Shown here piece after piece: positions 1 through 7,430 of a stretch of DNA of 64,000 bases. The notes beneath the pieces are model-generated. The model did no database searches, was not told where the DNA came from, and saw only the letters and a list, made by a program, of their open reading frames with translations. Position numbers and translations under genes: made by a program. Each line of letters begins with the position of its first letter. Position 1 is the first letter of the stretch. Source of the stretch: Palsa-504 sp963742795 (lineage in GTDB: Bacteria; Actinomycetota; Actinomycetes; Streptosporangiales; Streptosporangiaceae); assembly GCA_963742795.1 (NCBI GenBank), contig CAVUNL010000017.1:1-64000 (forward strand). The letters are read 5' to 3'.

Positions 1-6
1 GAGATC

Positions 7-300
7 ATGCATCCAGTCATCATGCGACAACTCGCCGCCGACCACATCACGGACCTGCACGCGGAAGCAGAGGATGAACGCCTGGCCCGCCAGGCGCGCC
101 GGACCCGGCGTCGCGCGCCGTCCGCGCGACGAAGGCTTCCGGCCAGCGAGACGCCCAGTTACGACGATCCCCGCCTGGACGCAGGCCAGCGGCCGGCCAT
201 GCACGAGCAGCCCAGCGCGCCGCCCCTGCCGGTGATGGCCTCGCTACCAGATAGCGGCGAGGCCATCACGCGACGCGAAGCGCTGGACCATTGCCACTGA
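7..300 (+). CDS. Small basic hypothetical protein
   Basis: A 97-residue protein starting MHPVIMRQLAADHITDLH with an amphipathic, acidic-then-basic N-terminus (AEDERLARQARRTRRR at about residues 20-35) and a proline-rich, disordered tail. Short actinobacterial proteins beginning in this way are common and have no assigned function; I recognise the N-terminal pattern only. No signal peptide, membrane segment or metal motif is visible. It stands alone, 128 bp before a dehydrogenase on the same strand. The C-terminal half is low in recognisable content, so the true end or frame could differ. Function unknown. Confidence 0.5.
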   Translation: MHPVIMRQLAADHITDLHAEAEDERLARQARRTRRRAPSARRRLPASETPSYDDPRLDAGQRPAMHEQPSAPPLPVMASLPDSGEAITRREALDHCH

Positions 301-428
301 TCGGGTCCGGGGTTGGTCTTACTGGATCTGGGTCCGGGGCCGCGTCTTCCTGTCGCTGTTTCGGGCCGGGCTGCCCGGCCGCTGGGTGGCGCGGGCTAGG
401 TTTGGCCTGTATCCCGGGGAAGGCGGTC

Positions 429-1235
429 ATGGTGACGGCTGGGCATACGGCGATCGTGACGGGCGCCAATCATGGCATCGGCGCGGCGACCGCGGCGGCG
501 CTGGCGCGGCGCGGGTGCGCGGTGCTGTGCACGTTCTTGCGGGTGGATGATCCGGCCGGTCCCGGAACTCCGCAGGCCCACCGGGCTCACCGGGCGAAGG
601 ACGCCGAGCCAGTCGTAACCGCGATACGGGACGGCGGCGGCAGGGCAGTGGCGGTAGAGGCCGACCTGTCGGATCCGGCGGCGCCGGCGGTGCTGTTCGA
701 TGCCGCTGAGGAGCATCTCGGCCCGGTCGACATCCTGGTCAACAACGCGACCGGCTCGCTCGCCGATACTTTCGCGCCTGCTGGAACCGATCGCCTGGGC
801 AGGTCTCTGCAACCGGTGTCTGCCGCGACGTGGACCCGGCAGTTCACGGTGGACGCGATGGGCGCAGCCCTGATGATCGGTGAGTTCGCGCGACGCCACA
901 TCGCGCGCCAGGCGGACTGGGGCCGGATCATCGGGCTGACCTCAGGCGGGGAGCTCGGCTTCCCCGAAGAAGTCTCCTACGGAGCCGCCAAGGCCGCCCA
1001 GGTGAACTACACGATGTCAGCCGCCCTGGAACTGGCGCCCTTCGGGATCACCGCCAACATGGTCCACCCGCCCGTCACCGACACCGGCTGGATCACCGAG
1101 ACCGTCCGGGAGTACGTCGCCGCGAGCGCGACGCTGATTCACATTGCCAGCCCTGACGAGGTCGCCGAGGTGATCGCCTACCTCGCCTCCGACGCCGCGG
1201 CCTTGATTACTGCCAACGTGATCATGCTGCGGTGA
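429..1235 (+). CDS. Short-chain dehydrogenase/reductase (SDR)
   Basis: A 268-residue NAD(P)-dependent oxidoreductase of the classical SDR fold, soluble and cytoplasmic. The dinucleotide-binding motif TGANHGIG lies at residues 11-18, the NNA motif at 105-107, and the catalytic Ser172, Tyr184 and Lys188 (YGAAK) are all present, so it should be active. The length fits the family. I chose the ATG at 429 because the glycine motif then sits where SDRs have it; an open frame reaches further upstream but its translation does not look like protein. The substrate cannot be read from sequence. Its 3' end overlaps the tail of the esterase frame on the opposite strand. Confidence 0.85.
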   Translation: MVTAGHTAIVTGANHGIGAATAAALARRGCAVLCTFLRVDDPAGPGTPQAHRAHRAKDAEPVVTAIRDGGGRAVAVEADLSDPAAPAVLFDAAEEHLGPVDILVNNATGSLADTFAPAGTDRLGRSLQPVSAATWTRQFTVDAMGAALMIGEFARRHIARQADWGRIIGLTSGGELGFPEEVSYGAAKAAQVNYTMSAALELAPFGITANMVHPPVTDTGWITETVREYVAASATLIHIASPDEVAEVIAYLASDAAALITANVIMLR

Positions 1236-2117
1236 CCGCCAGTTCCGGCCGGTGGTCACCGTCGTGCAAGACGGCGGCGCGGGCACGACGACAACGGCCG
1301 GCGCTCCCTGTAGGCGCTCCCCGAGAGTTAAAGAGCTAATCCTCGCGGTGAACTGCTCCACTGCCTGGTTGACCGCGGCGGACCGGATGGACTCGAACAG
1401 GTCGAAGTCGTGGTGCGCGCCGGGCAGTTCGGCGTAGATGACCGGGCGGCTCGATACGGCGCGTACCCGCTCCACGAACGCGCGCACGTCTGACGCCGGG
1501 ATCCGCATGTCCTTCTCGCCGTGCACCACGAGCATGGGTGGCATGCCGCCGCGCGGGGAGAGGTCACCGTAGTAGCCGTAGCGGCAGATCAGGCCCGCGA
1601 TGCCGGTCTCGCCGTCGCATACCGCCCGGATCGCCAGGTTCGCGCCGGCCGAACTGCCGGCGACGAACAGCGTGCCGGGTTCGGCGCCGTAGTCCGCGGC
1701 GTGGGCCCGTATCCAGGCGATCGCGTCGCGCACGTCGGCCACCTGGCCAGCGAGGGTCACGTGCGGCTGCAGCCGGTAGTCCGCGCTCACGCAGACGAAA
1801 CCGCGCCTGCCGGTCAGGTGCCGGATCAGCGGCCGCGCTTCGCGGGCCTTGTTGCCGGAGGAGAAGCGGCCGCCATGCAGGTGCAGCAGGATCGGCGCGC
1901 TGGCCGGCCGGTCGCGGCGCTGGTACACGTCCAGCGTGCGGTCCGGCCCGTCGCCGTAGGCCAGGCCGCGCACCCGGACCACGCCGGGCCGGCCCGGGAA
2001 GAACGGGGCGCGCAGGATGCGGCCCCACGGCCGCCTCGGCCCGCCCGCGTTGCGCAACGCCGCATCCGCGCGCAGCGCGCGGCAAACCACGACCACCAGG
2101 CCGGCCAGCGCGAGCAT
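1017..2117 (-). CDS. Alpha/beta hydrolase, HSL-type esterase/lipase
   Basis: Carboxylester hydrolase of the alpha/beta fold, close to the hormone-sensitive-lipase group. The oxyanion-hole HGG is at residues 81-83, the nucleophile elbow GSSAG at 154-158 (Ser156), the acid in GEKDMRIP at about 203 and the His in GAHHDF at about 235. A short hydrophobic N-terminus (LALAGLVVVV) may anchor it to the membrane. The start is ATG at 2117; the longer upstream frame is proline/arginine-rich and unlikely to be real. The catalytic domain ends near residue 260, but the frame runs about 105 codons further, antisense to the SDR gene. That tail has no family counterpart, so a base error near 1,320 or loss of the original stop is likely. 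Confidence 0.72.
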   Translation of the reverse strand: MLALAGLVVVVCRALRADAALRNAGGPRRPWGRILRAPFFPGRPGVVRVRGLAYGDGPDRTLDVYQRRDRPASAPILLHLHGGRFSSGNKAREARPLIRHLTGRRGFVCVSADYRLQPHVTLAGQVADVRDAIAWIRAHAADYGAEPGTLFVAGSSAGANLAIRAVCDGETGIAGLICRYGYYGDLSPRGGMPPMLVVHGEKDMRIPASDVRAFVERVRAVSSRPVIYAELPGAHHDFDLFESIRSAAVNQAVEQFTARISSLTLGERLQGAPAVVVVPAPPSCTTVTTGRNWRSPQHDHVGSNQGRGVGGEVGDHLGDLVRAGNVNQRRARGDVLPDGLGDPAGVGDGRVDHVGGDPEGRQFQGG

Positions 2118-2201
2118 TCCGAACGAACGGTGGTGTTCCGCCCGCCTCACAGGCACGGACCCGGCGGGTTCACGGCGCGGGCGGCCGGCATGGCCCGTGG
2201 A

Positions 2202-2330
2202 CACTGATCGGCTCGCCCGCGCCGCCGTCGTTCGAATCACTGGTGGCGGCCCTGATCGACAAACTGGCCGCCCCGGGTCGGCGATGGCTGTTTGGAGCTG
2301 AAGAGCACGGGGAAGGGGAAAGCGGTCCAG
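2202..2330 (+). pseudogene. Short remnant of a LuxR/MalT-type regulator ATPase domain
   Basis: The stretch reads PPSFESLVAALIDKLAAP, which closely parallels PSSFQGLVTAVINDLAGE of the truncated regulator 0.6 kb downstream, in the same reading frame. Both match the segment between the Walker A and Walker B regions of LAL/MalT-type regulators. There is no start or stop of its own and nothing recognisable around it, so I read it as a degraded second copy or a partial duplication. The match is short, hence the low confidence. Confidence 0.35.
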
Positions 2331-2449
2331 CGTGGGCAATGGAATGGCCGGATCAGGGCCGCGCCGGGGGAACGGCAGGCGGGCTCGCGATGGTCTCTTC
2401 CAGCGGCGATGCGGAGGATCGCGGAGGCGCAGAGCGGTGCGGGTTAGCG

Positions 2450-3010
2450 ATGGTTGATTCGCCGGTGGCGGTGCCGGAGCGGGATGTCTTGCTGGCGACC
2501 AAGCTGCACCTCCCCGGGCCGCGGCCGGACCTGGTGCCGCGGCCGCGGCTACTGGCACGCCTGGATGAGGGCCTGGCGCGGGGGCTGGTGCTGGTCTGCG
2601 CCCCGGCCGGGTACGGCAAGACGGTCCTGCTGGCCGACTGGGCCCGGCGCGCCGGGCACCCGGCCGGGTGGCTGTCGCTGGATGCGGGCGACAACGACCC
2701 GGCCCGGTTCTGGCGCCACGTGGTGGCCGCGCTGGACCGGGCCCGGCCCGGGACCGGCGAACGGCTGGCGGCGCTGCTCGGGCCGCCCGTGCCGTCGTCG
2801 TTCCAGGGGCTGGTCACGGCGGTGATCAACGACCTGGCCGGAGAGGAGGAGGCCCTGCTTGTCCTCGATGACTACCACGTGATCGGCTCGCCGCATGTGC
2901 ACGAGTCACTCGGGTTCCTGGTCGAGCACCGGCCGGCCGGGATAGGCGTGATGCGGCCGGGCGACCTCGAAGCCGCCAGGGACGCCATCGCCGGGCTCCT
3001 CGGCGCGTGA
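2450..3010 (+). pseudogene. Truncated LAL-family (LuxR/MalT-type) regulator
   Basis: Only the first ~165 residues of what is normally an ~900-residue ATP-binding LuxR regulator remain. Visible are the family start (LLATKLHLPGPRPDLVPRP), the Walker A motif APAGYGKT at about residues 49-56 and the Walker B-like region LLVLDDYHVI. After FLVEHRPAG the frame jumps to an unrelated 22-residue tail. The rest of the NTPase, the TPR-like middle and the C-terminal HTH are missing, so it cannot act as a DNA-binding regulator. ATG 2450 is the best start. The coding quality of what remains is high, so the deletion looks fairly recent. A free NTPase fragment is possible but improbable. Confidence 0.75.
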
Positions 3011-3118
3011 GCGCTTCGGGGCGGATGTAAGAAATTATGAGAGATCCGCAGCCAATGACAGGTCGTGAGAGGCCCAAGCTAGCCGGTAGGACGCCGTTGA
3101 CCTGGCGTTTTACCGTGG

Positions 3119-3189
3119 AGCGGGTGACGGGAATCGAACCCGCACTATCAGCTTGGGAAGCTGACGTTCTACCATTGAACTACACCCGC
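3119..3189 (-). tRNA. tRNA-Gly (anticodon CCC)
   Basis: A complete cloverleaf can be folded on the minus strand. The 7-bp acceptor stem begins GCGGGTG, the D-arm contains the usual AGTTCAATGGTAGAAC, the anticodon stem TCAGC/GCTGA encloses the loop TTCCCAA with anticodon CCC, and the T-arm contains GGTTCGATTCC. The 71-nt length is typical for actinobacterial tRNA-Gly. CCA is not encoded. The gene lies just upstream of dcd on the opposite strand, an arrangement I recall from Streptomyces. The 3' half of such tRNAs is a common integration site, but no repeat of it is visible in the window. Confidence 0.96.
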
Positions 3190-3256
3190 GTGCACTGCCG
3201 GACGAGCCTGCGCTGTGTTCGCCCAGACATCGTACCGGAACCGGTAGGTTGCCAGG

Positions 3257-4873
3257 GTGCTGCTCTCCGATCGTGACATCAGGGCCGAGATCGAGTCCGG
3301 GCGGGTCAAGCTCGACCCGTACGAGCCCGATCTGATCCAGCCAGCCAGCATCGACGTCCGGCTAGACCGGTACTTCCGGGTCTTCGAGAACCACCGCTAC
3401 CCGCATATCGACCCCGCGGTGGAGCAGCCGGACCTGACCAGGCTGGTCGAAACCGACGGCGAGGATTCGTTCGTCCTGCACCCCAGCGAGTTCGTGCTGG
3501 CGTCAACGTTCGAGGTGATCACGCTGCCCGACGATGTGGCGGGGCGACTGGAGGGAAAGGCCCTTGCCGTTGATACGCCGATTCCCACGCCCGGCGGCTG
3601 GCGGCCGATGGGATATCTCCGAGTCGGCGAGGAGGTCTTCGACGAGACAGGACGACCGACGCCCATCGTCGCAGCCACCGGAGTCATGTTTGACCGGGCT
3701 TGCGCCGAAGTTGTCTTCTCCGATGGCCAGACCATCGTCGCCGATCTGGCTCACCGGTGGCTCACCCGATCTAAGTCAGAACGCAAGCATGCGCATCCGG
3801 CAAGAGTACGAACTACAAAGGAGATCGCCGACTCGCTGCTGGCCGGAAACGAGTGGAACCATCAGATTCAGCTGGCCGGGGCGGTGCGTTATCCCGAACA
3901 ACCGCTCCCCATCGATCCCTACGTCCTGGGAATATGGCTCGGAGACGGGACTGCCAGCAAGGCCGAAGTCACGGTTGGCCGGGGCGACGAACAGATACTC
4001 GACGAAATTATCGAAGCTGGGTATGCCGTGTGGCCCTCAAGCGGCGAGCGCGCCTTCCGGATCGGTGGCAAATCTCATAGGCATATTGGTCGTCTGCGCG
4101 ATGTCGTGACGGGTCAGTTCACTGTTGGCGGTTCACTGTCAAGTGAATTTGAGGCGATGCGGCTGCTCCGCAACAAGCACGTTCCTGAAATGTACCTTCG
4201 CGCGTCCGTTAGTCAGCGGCTCGCACTTCTCCAGGGGCTCATGGACTCCGATGGGTACATAGACGTCTACGGGAGATGTGAGTTCTGCAGCACAAAGGAG
4301 TGTCTCGCAGACGCTGTGGTCGAACTTGCGGCCAGTCTCGGCCTTCGCCCCGTCAAGCGGAAGAAGCGGGTAACGCTTAACGGAGTCGAGCAGACACCGG
4401 CGTTCCAGGTGAAGTTCACGCCGAGGCTCCAGGTGTTTCGGTTGCAACGGAAGGCCGCCCGTCTCAAGGAAGGACCAGCCCACAATTTCCGTTCTATCGT
4501 CGACGTACGCGAGTGTGAGCCGCGCCCTGTTCGCTGCATCCAGGTCGGAAACCCGACAGGCCTTTTCCTGGCCGGGCCTACTTTCGTCCCAACACACAAT
4601 TCCAGCCTTGGAAGGCTTGGCTTGCTTACGCATTCGACAGCCGGCTGGATCGATCCAGGTTTCTCCGGGCACGTGACACTCGAGCTGTCCAACGTGGCGA
4701 CGCTGCCGATTAAGCTCTGGCCGGGAATGAAGATCGGCCAGCTGTGCCTGTTCCGTACCAGCTCCCCCGCGGAGCACCCCTACGGCTCGTCCGTCTATGG
4801 CTCCAGGTACCAAGACCAGCGCGGGCCGACCCCGTCCCGCTCATATCTTAATTTTTACCGGGCAAAGATATGA
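3257..4873 (+). CDS. dcd: dCTP deaminase precursor interrupted by an intein
   Basis: The 538-residue precursor splits into an N-extein (residues 1-101), an intein (102-448) and a C-extein (449-538). The joined 191-residue product is full-length dCTP deaminase, which forms dUTP (in some actinobacteria dUMP) from dCTP for thymidylate synthesis. The start MLLSDRDIR and the end SRSYLNFYRAKI are typical. The insertion falls within the active-site loop: the split motif LEGK / SSLGRLGL carries the conserved Ser and Arg, and the catalytic Glu is in GHVTLELSN of the C-extein. The enzyme therefore needs protein splicing to work. It lies downstream of tRNA-Gly with no obvious operon partner. Extein codon use is typical of the genome; the intein appears less GC-rich. 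Confidence 0.95.
   Translation: MLLSDRDIRAEIESGRVKLDPYEPDLIQPASIDVRLDRYFRVFENHRYPHIDPAVEQPDLTRLVETDGEDSFVLHPSEFVLASTFEVITLPDDVAGRLEGKALAVDTPIPTPGGWRPMGYLRVGEEVFDETGRPTPIVAATGVMFDRACAEVVFSDGQTIVADLAHRWLTRSKSERKHAHPARVRTTKEIADSLLAGNEWNHQIQLAGAVRYPEQPLPIDPYVLGIWLGDGTASKAEVTVGRGDEQILDEIIEAGYAVWPSSGERAFRIGGKSHRHIGRLRDVVTGQFTVGGSLSSEFEAMRLLRNKHVPEMYLRASVSQRLALLQGLMDSDGYIDVYGRCEFCSTKECLADAVVELAASLGLRPVKRKKRVTLNGVEQTPAFQVKFTPRLQVFRLQRKAARLKEGPAHNFRSIVDVRECEPRPVRCIQVGNPTGLFLAGPTFVPTHNSSLGRLGLLTHSTAGWIDPGFSGHVTLELSNVATLPIKLWPGMKIGQLCLFRTSSPAEHPYGSSVYGSRYQDQRGPTPSRSYLNFYRAKI
3560..4600 (+). mobile_element. Class 3-type intein with LAGLIDADG homing endonuclease (in Dcd)
   Basis: A 347-residue intein (precursor residues 102-448) that starts with Ala instead of Cys or Ser and ends with His-Asn, followed by Ser as +1 residue. 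The three hallmark residues of class 3 inteins are visible: Trp168 two residues after the block B His (AHRW), Cys427 at the start of block F (VRCIQV) and Thr446 in block G (VPTHN). In class 3 inteins the block F Cys makes the first attack, so the missing Cys1 is expected. Two dodecapeptide motifs, YVLGIWLGDGT (222-232) and LLQGLMDSDGYI (324-335), with both acidic residues intact, indicate an endonuclease that may still be active. Assignment to class 3 rests on these motifs only. Confidence 0.88.
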
Positions 4874-4977
4874 GTAAATTGGCCTCGGGATCTAGTCGGG
4901 CCGCGCGGGCGGAACAGGAGCTTATCGCGAGGACGGCCTGCCGTCTTAGACCGAAACTCGGCTCCAGGCGGCAGGCC

Positions 4978-5268
4978 CTAAATGAGGGATAAAATGTGCC
5001 TGCGCCGCATCCTGATCAAATTCAGTTCGGCTTCGAGTCCTATAATACGCTCTTCAAGCGCCTTGATCTTGGCTTGAGTGTCAGCCAGCTTTTGCACCTG
5101 GCGGTAAATCCATCCGCCCCGCGCGCTTGCACCAGTTGCCATCGTTACGATAGCGGCTGTTACTACTGTTTTAAACAAGAAAGGCCGCCCAGCACTTACG
5201 CGTTTATCTACAACCTCGCAATAAGCATGGACGGCCTTCACTTGAAGGCATACAACGATAAACCGCAC
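4978..5268 (-). CDS. Small hypothetical protein with membrane segment and coiled coil
   Basis: A 96-residue frame with a hydrophobic segment (FKTVVTAAIVTMATGA, about residues 32-47) followed by a heptad-like helix (LADTQAKIKALEERIIGLEA) that could form a coiled coil. The order, membrane anchor then coiled coil, is a sensible small-protein architecture. The start is uncertain: the GTG at 5268 has GGAG directly next to it, with too little spacing for a normal ribosome binding site, and a later start is possible. The DNA here is clearly less GC-rich than its surroundings, which fits acquired DNA. It follows the DUF397 gene on the same strand by 10 bp. No family recognised. Confidence 0.4.
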   Translation of the reverse strand: MRFIVVCLQVKAVHAYCEVVDKRVSAGRPFLFKTVVTAAIVTMATGASARGGWIYRQVQKLADTQAKIKALEERIIGLEAELNLIRMRRRHILSLI

Positions 5269-5278
5269 TCCAGAGGCA

Positions 5279-5497
5279 TTACAGGAAATCCGAGTCGAAA
5301 CGACCTCTCTTTGCAGCGGTCAGGAACGCCTGCCAAGCGCTCCCTGAGTACCGCATAGCAGGCCCATTTTGATCTCTAGAGTCGCGTACGAGCACGCGCG
5401 GATTTATCGACGCCACCTCTACGCAAGCTCCGTTGCCCGCACTTCGTGTGGCTTTGCGCCAGTTGACGTCACGAACCTCTAGGCTGGTTGGAGACAT
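5279..5497 (-). CDS. DUF397 domain protein
   Basis: A 72-residue protein that is a DUF397 domain from end to end: NWRKATRSAGNGACVEVA at about residues 11-28, VLVRDSRDQNGPAMRYS in the middle and WQAFLTAAKRGRFD at the end. DUF397 proteins are almost confined to actinobacteria and are usually encoded next to an XRE/DUF5753 regulator; pairs of this type have been described as developmental or toxin-antitoxin-like modules (Scr1/Scr2, BldB/AbaA-type context). Here the partner lies 90 bp upstream on the same strand. ATG 5497 has a GGGAG ribosome binding site about 8 nt upstream. The specific role is not known. Confidence 0.9.
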   Translation of the reverse strand: MSPTSLEVRDVNWRKATRSAGNGACVEVASINPRVLVRDSRDQNGPAMRYSGSAWQAFLTAAKRGRFDSDFL

Positions 5498-5587
5498 TGG
5501 AAACTCCCGGTTGTGTGGTATTCAACCCCTACCGGCAGTTTCCGCAGTTCTTGCTGTCTCTACCGGGACGTAACTGTAGAGCTGTTT

Positions 5588-6436
5588 CTAGCCATCAAGA
5601 TAAACAACGTTAAGATCTGCAATCAAATCGGCCGTATCTTTTGGATTCAGGGCAATAGATTGCAAGCGGTCAAAAATTTCGCGATATCTCTTGAGATCGC
5701 CAGGGCGATCGAGGTAGTTGAACCCTAGCAATCCCTCGACGAACACTACACCCGGGGTTGGATTTGGTAGCTCCAGGATCGTGAAGTTGCTCTCAGCGGC
5801 CGGGTGAAAGCCAACCTCGTACGGGAGGACCTGCACGACGACGTTCGGCAGGGCCGCCGTCTGACGGATCTTGGTCAGTTGATCGGCCATGACTCGGCGC
5901 CCGCCCACCATCCGGTGCAGCGCCGCTTCGTCGAGAACCACGTTGAAACGGGGCGGATCGTCCCGGGTGAGGATGCGCTGCCGGGTGAGTTTCGCCTCGA
6001 TTTGCAGCTCGATCCGATCAGGATCCCACCTGGGCATGGCCCCTTCGTGCCCGGCGCGCGCGTAGTCAGCGGTGTGCAGGAGGCCGTGCACCACCGAGGA
6101 CTGGAAGGCGGAGATAGTGAGGGCTTCCTCTTCCAACTCGGCATAGGCGGTATAGGCCAGCTCGTAACGCTGCCAGCGCGCTGGACCCTTGCCCTCCCGG
6201 GCCAGGGTCATCATCCGGTCGCGTTCGGCCTCGTCGGTTACGTCGTAGAGATTGCAGAGGTCGCGAACGTCGCGGGCGGTCGCACCCTGCCCGGTTTCCA
6301 TGCGGCTCACTTTGCTCGGGGAGCACAGGAGGCGCTCGGCTACCTGCTCTACTGTGAGGCCCTTTTCGTTGCGGAGCGCACGCAGCAGAGCGCCTAGTTC
6401 ACGACGGCGAAGCGCAGGACTGTGCACTTCTGGCAC
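5588..6436 (-). CDS. XRE-family regulator with DUF5753 domain
   Basis: A 282-residue DNA-binding protein. The N-terminal HTH (LGALLRALRNEKGLTVEQVA, then LLCSPSKVSRMETGQG; residues ~13-50) is a Cro/C1-type domain. The rest is a DUF5753 domain with typical pieces AYAELEEEALTISAFQSSVV, VLDEAALHRMVGG and VVQVLPYEVGFHPA. The start is GTG 6436; its ribosome binding site is weak. It is encoded directly upstream of the DUF397 gene and is probably its regulator and binding partner. Low-GC spacers around it suggest the pair was acquired. Such pairs are numerous in streptomycete-like genomes, so an individual role cannot be assigned. Confidence 0.9.
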   Translation of the reverse strand: MPEVHSPALRRRELGALLRALRNEKGLTVEQVAERLLCSPSKVSRMETGQGATARDVRDLCNLYDVTDEAERDRMMTLAREGKGPARWQRYELAYTAYAELEEEALTISAFQSSVVHGLLHTADYARAGHEGAMPRWDPDRIELQIEAKLTRQRILTRDDPPRFNVVLDEAALHRMVGGRRVMADQLTKIRQTAALPNVVVQVLPYEVGFHPAAESNFTILELPNPTPGVVFVEGLLGFNYLDRPGDLKRYREIFDRLQSIALNPKDTADLIADLNVVYLDG

Positions 6437-6914
6437 CTAGGGTCGCATCCTTCCTCAGAAGTAGCAGGACTGTGCCGTTCATACGTGCATGCTGCATTTG
6501 AATCAGGCACTTGCCAGGCGGCATTGCTAGATGCACTATGAAATCAGATCGCAGGATGCATCCTCAAGCGACCCGCCGACAACGGGGTCGACGGTGACCC
6601 GACGGTTACCGAAGAAAGATCGCGTGCCAGTTCAGGGGGGCGCGCCGACCGAGGGAACTCGGCTCGCAGGCGCGGCCCCGGGACGCGAGGAGGGGAGCAC
6701 TGCCATATCTGCAAGCCCGCGAAAACCACGTTCGCTTCCCCGGTGCGCCTGCGCACGGGCCGTGGCACGACATCCGCGGCCGGCACGAAACCGATCTGGG
6801 ATCCCGCCGGTTACCCACTGCGCGATGGCCCAGAAACGCCGACGGGCCGGTGCTGCAACACCGACCCGACGGAACACCACCCAGGCTCTGGACCGAGCTA
6901 GAAGGGCTAGCGAT
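6437..6914. other. Intergenic stretch with a possible coding remnant
   Basis: No convincing gene. The left part must hold the promoter of the XRE gene (minus strand). On the plus strand, at about 6695-6904, one frame reads EHCHICKPAKTTFASP, later IWDPAGYPLRDG, and stops at TAG just before the next gene. It has high third-position GC, but no ATG or GTG starts the frame. It resembles a decayed or frame-broken small protein of an accessory element; I do not recognise the family. Confidence 0.3.
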
Positions 6915-7283
6915 GTGATCAACATTAGCAACTACGCAGATAATCACAACCCTCCCCCGCCGCGGCCGCCCGCGGTGGCGCTGGTCACGGAGCGCGCGGG
7001 GAGCCGGGTGCGGGACGCGCTGGTCTTCGTGATGGGCGTGGACTGGCTGGCCTATCGCCTGCGGCGCTGGGGCGACCGGTGGTTCGCGATGAACGACACC
7101 GAGGCGTACTGGCGGGGCTGGCAGATCACCAAGACGCACGCCGGCCTCGGCCGGCGGTACCGCGACATCCGGTTCGACACGCTCGCCGCGTGCGCTCAGT
7201 GCGCGGGAGCGGGGGAACGGGCCGACGCGCCGTGCGGGCCGTGCCTGGGCACGGGGCGGATCACCCTCGGGGAGGTGAGCTAG
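6915..7283 (+). CDS. Small hypothetical protein with CxxC zinc-finger-like end
   Basis: A 122-residue protein. The N-terminus is proline-rich; the core is Trp/Tyr-rich (MGVDWLAYRLRRWGDRWFAM, then YWRGWQITKTH); the end carries CAQCAGAG and CGPCLGTG, two CxxCxGxG repeats like those of DnaJ-type zinc fingers, which probably bind one zinc ion. GTG 6915 has AGAAGGG about 7 nt upstream; ATG 7033 is a less likely alternative. About 90 bp downstream another frame reads SGWPFLDRGETDSVDPEEPA, which may be a frame-broken continuation or a second small gene. The region looks like part of a small accessory element. No function assigned. Confidence 0.5.
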   Translation: MINISNYADNHNPPPPRPPAVALVTERAGSRVRDALVFVMGVDWLAYRLRRWGDRWFAMNDTEAYWRGWQITKTHAGLGRRYRDIRFDTLAACAQCAGAGERADAPCGPCLGTGRITLGEVS

Positions 7284-7430
7284 CCATGGCCTCGGGACGG
7301 CCGCGGCGGCTCGGGCTGGCCCTTCCTCGACCGCGGCGAGACGGACAGCGTCGACCCCGAGGAGCCTGCCTTGCATGGCGGACTCGGGCACCACGGACCG
7401 TTCGGATAAAAATGAAAGGGCTACGGACGG

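Noticed and set aside
6531..6914. Long N-terminal extension of the small CxxC protein
   Set aside because: The extension is Arg/Ser/Pro-rich with no coding signature; GTG 6915 has a proper ribosome binding site.
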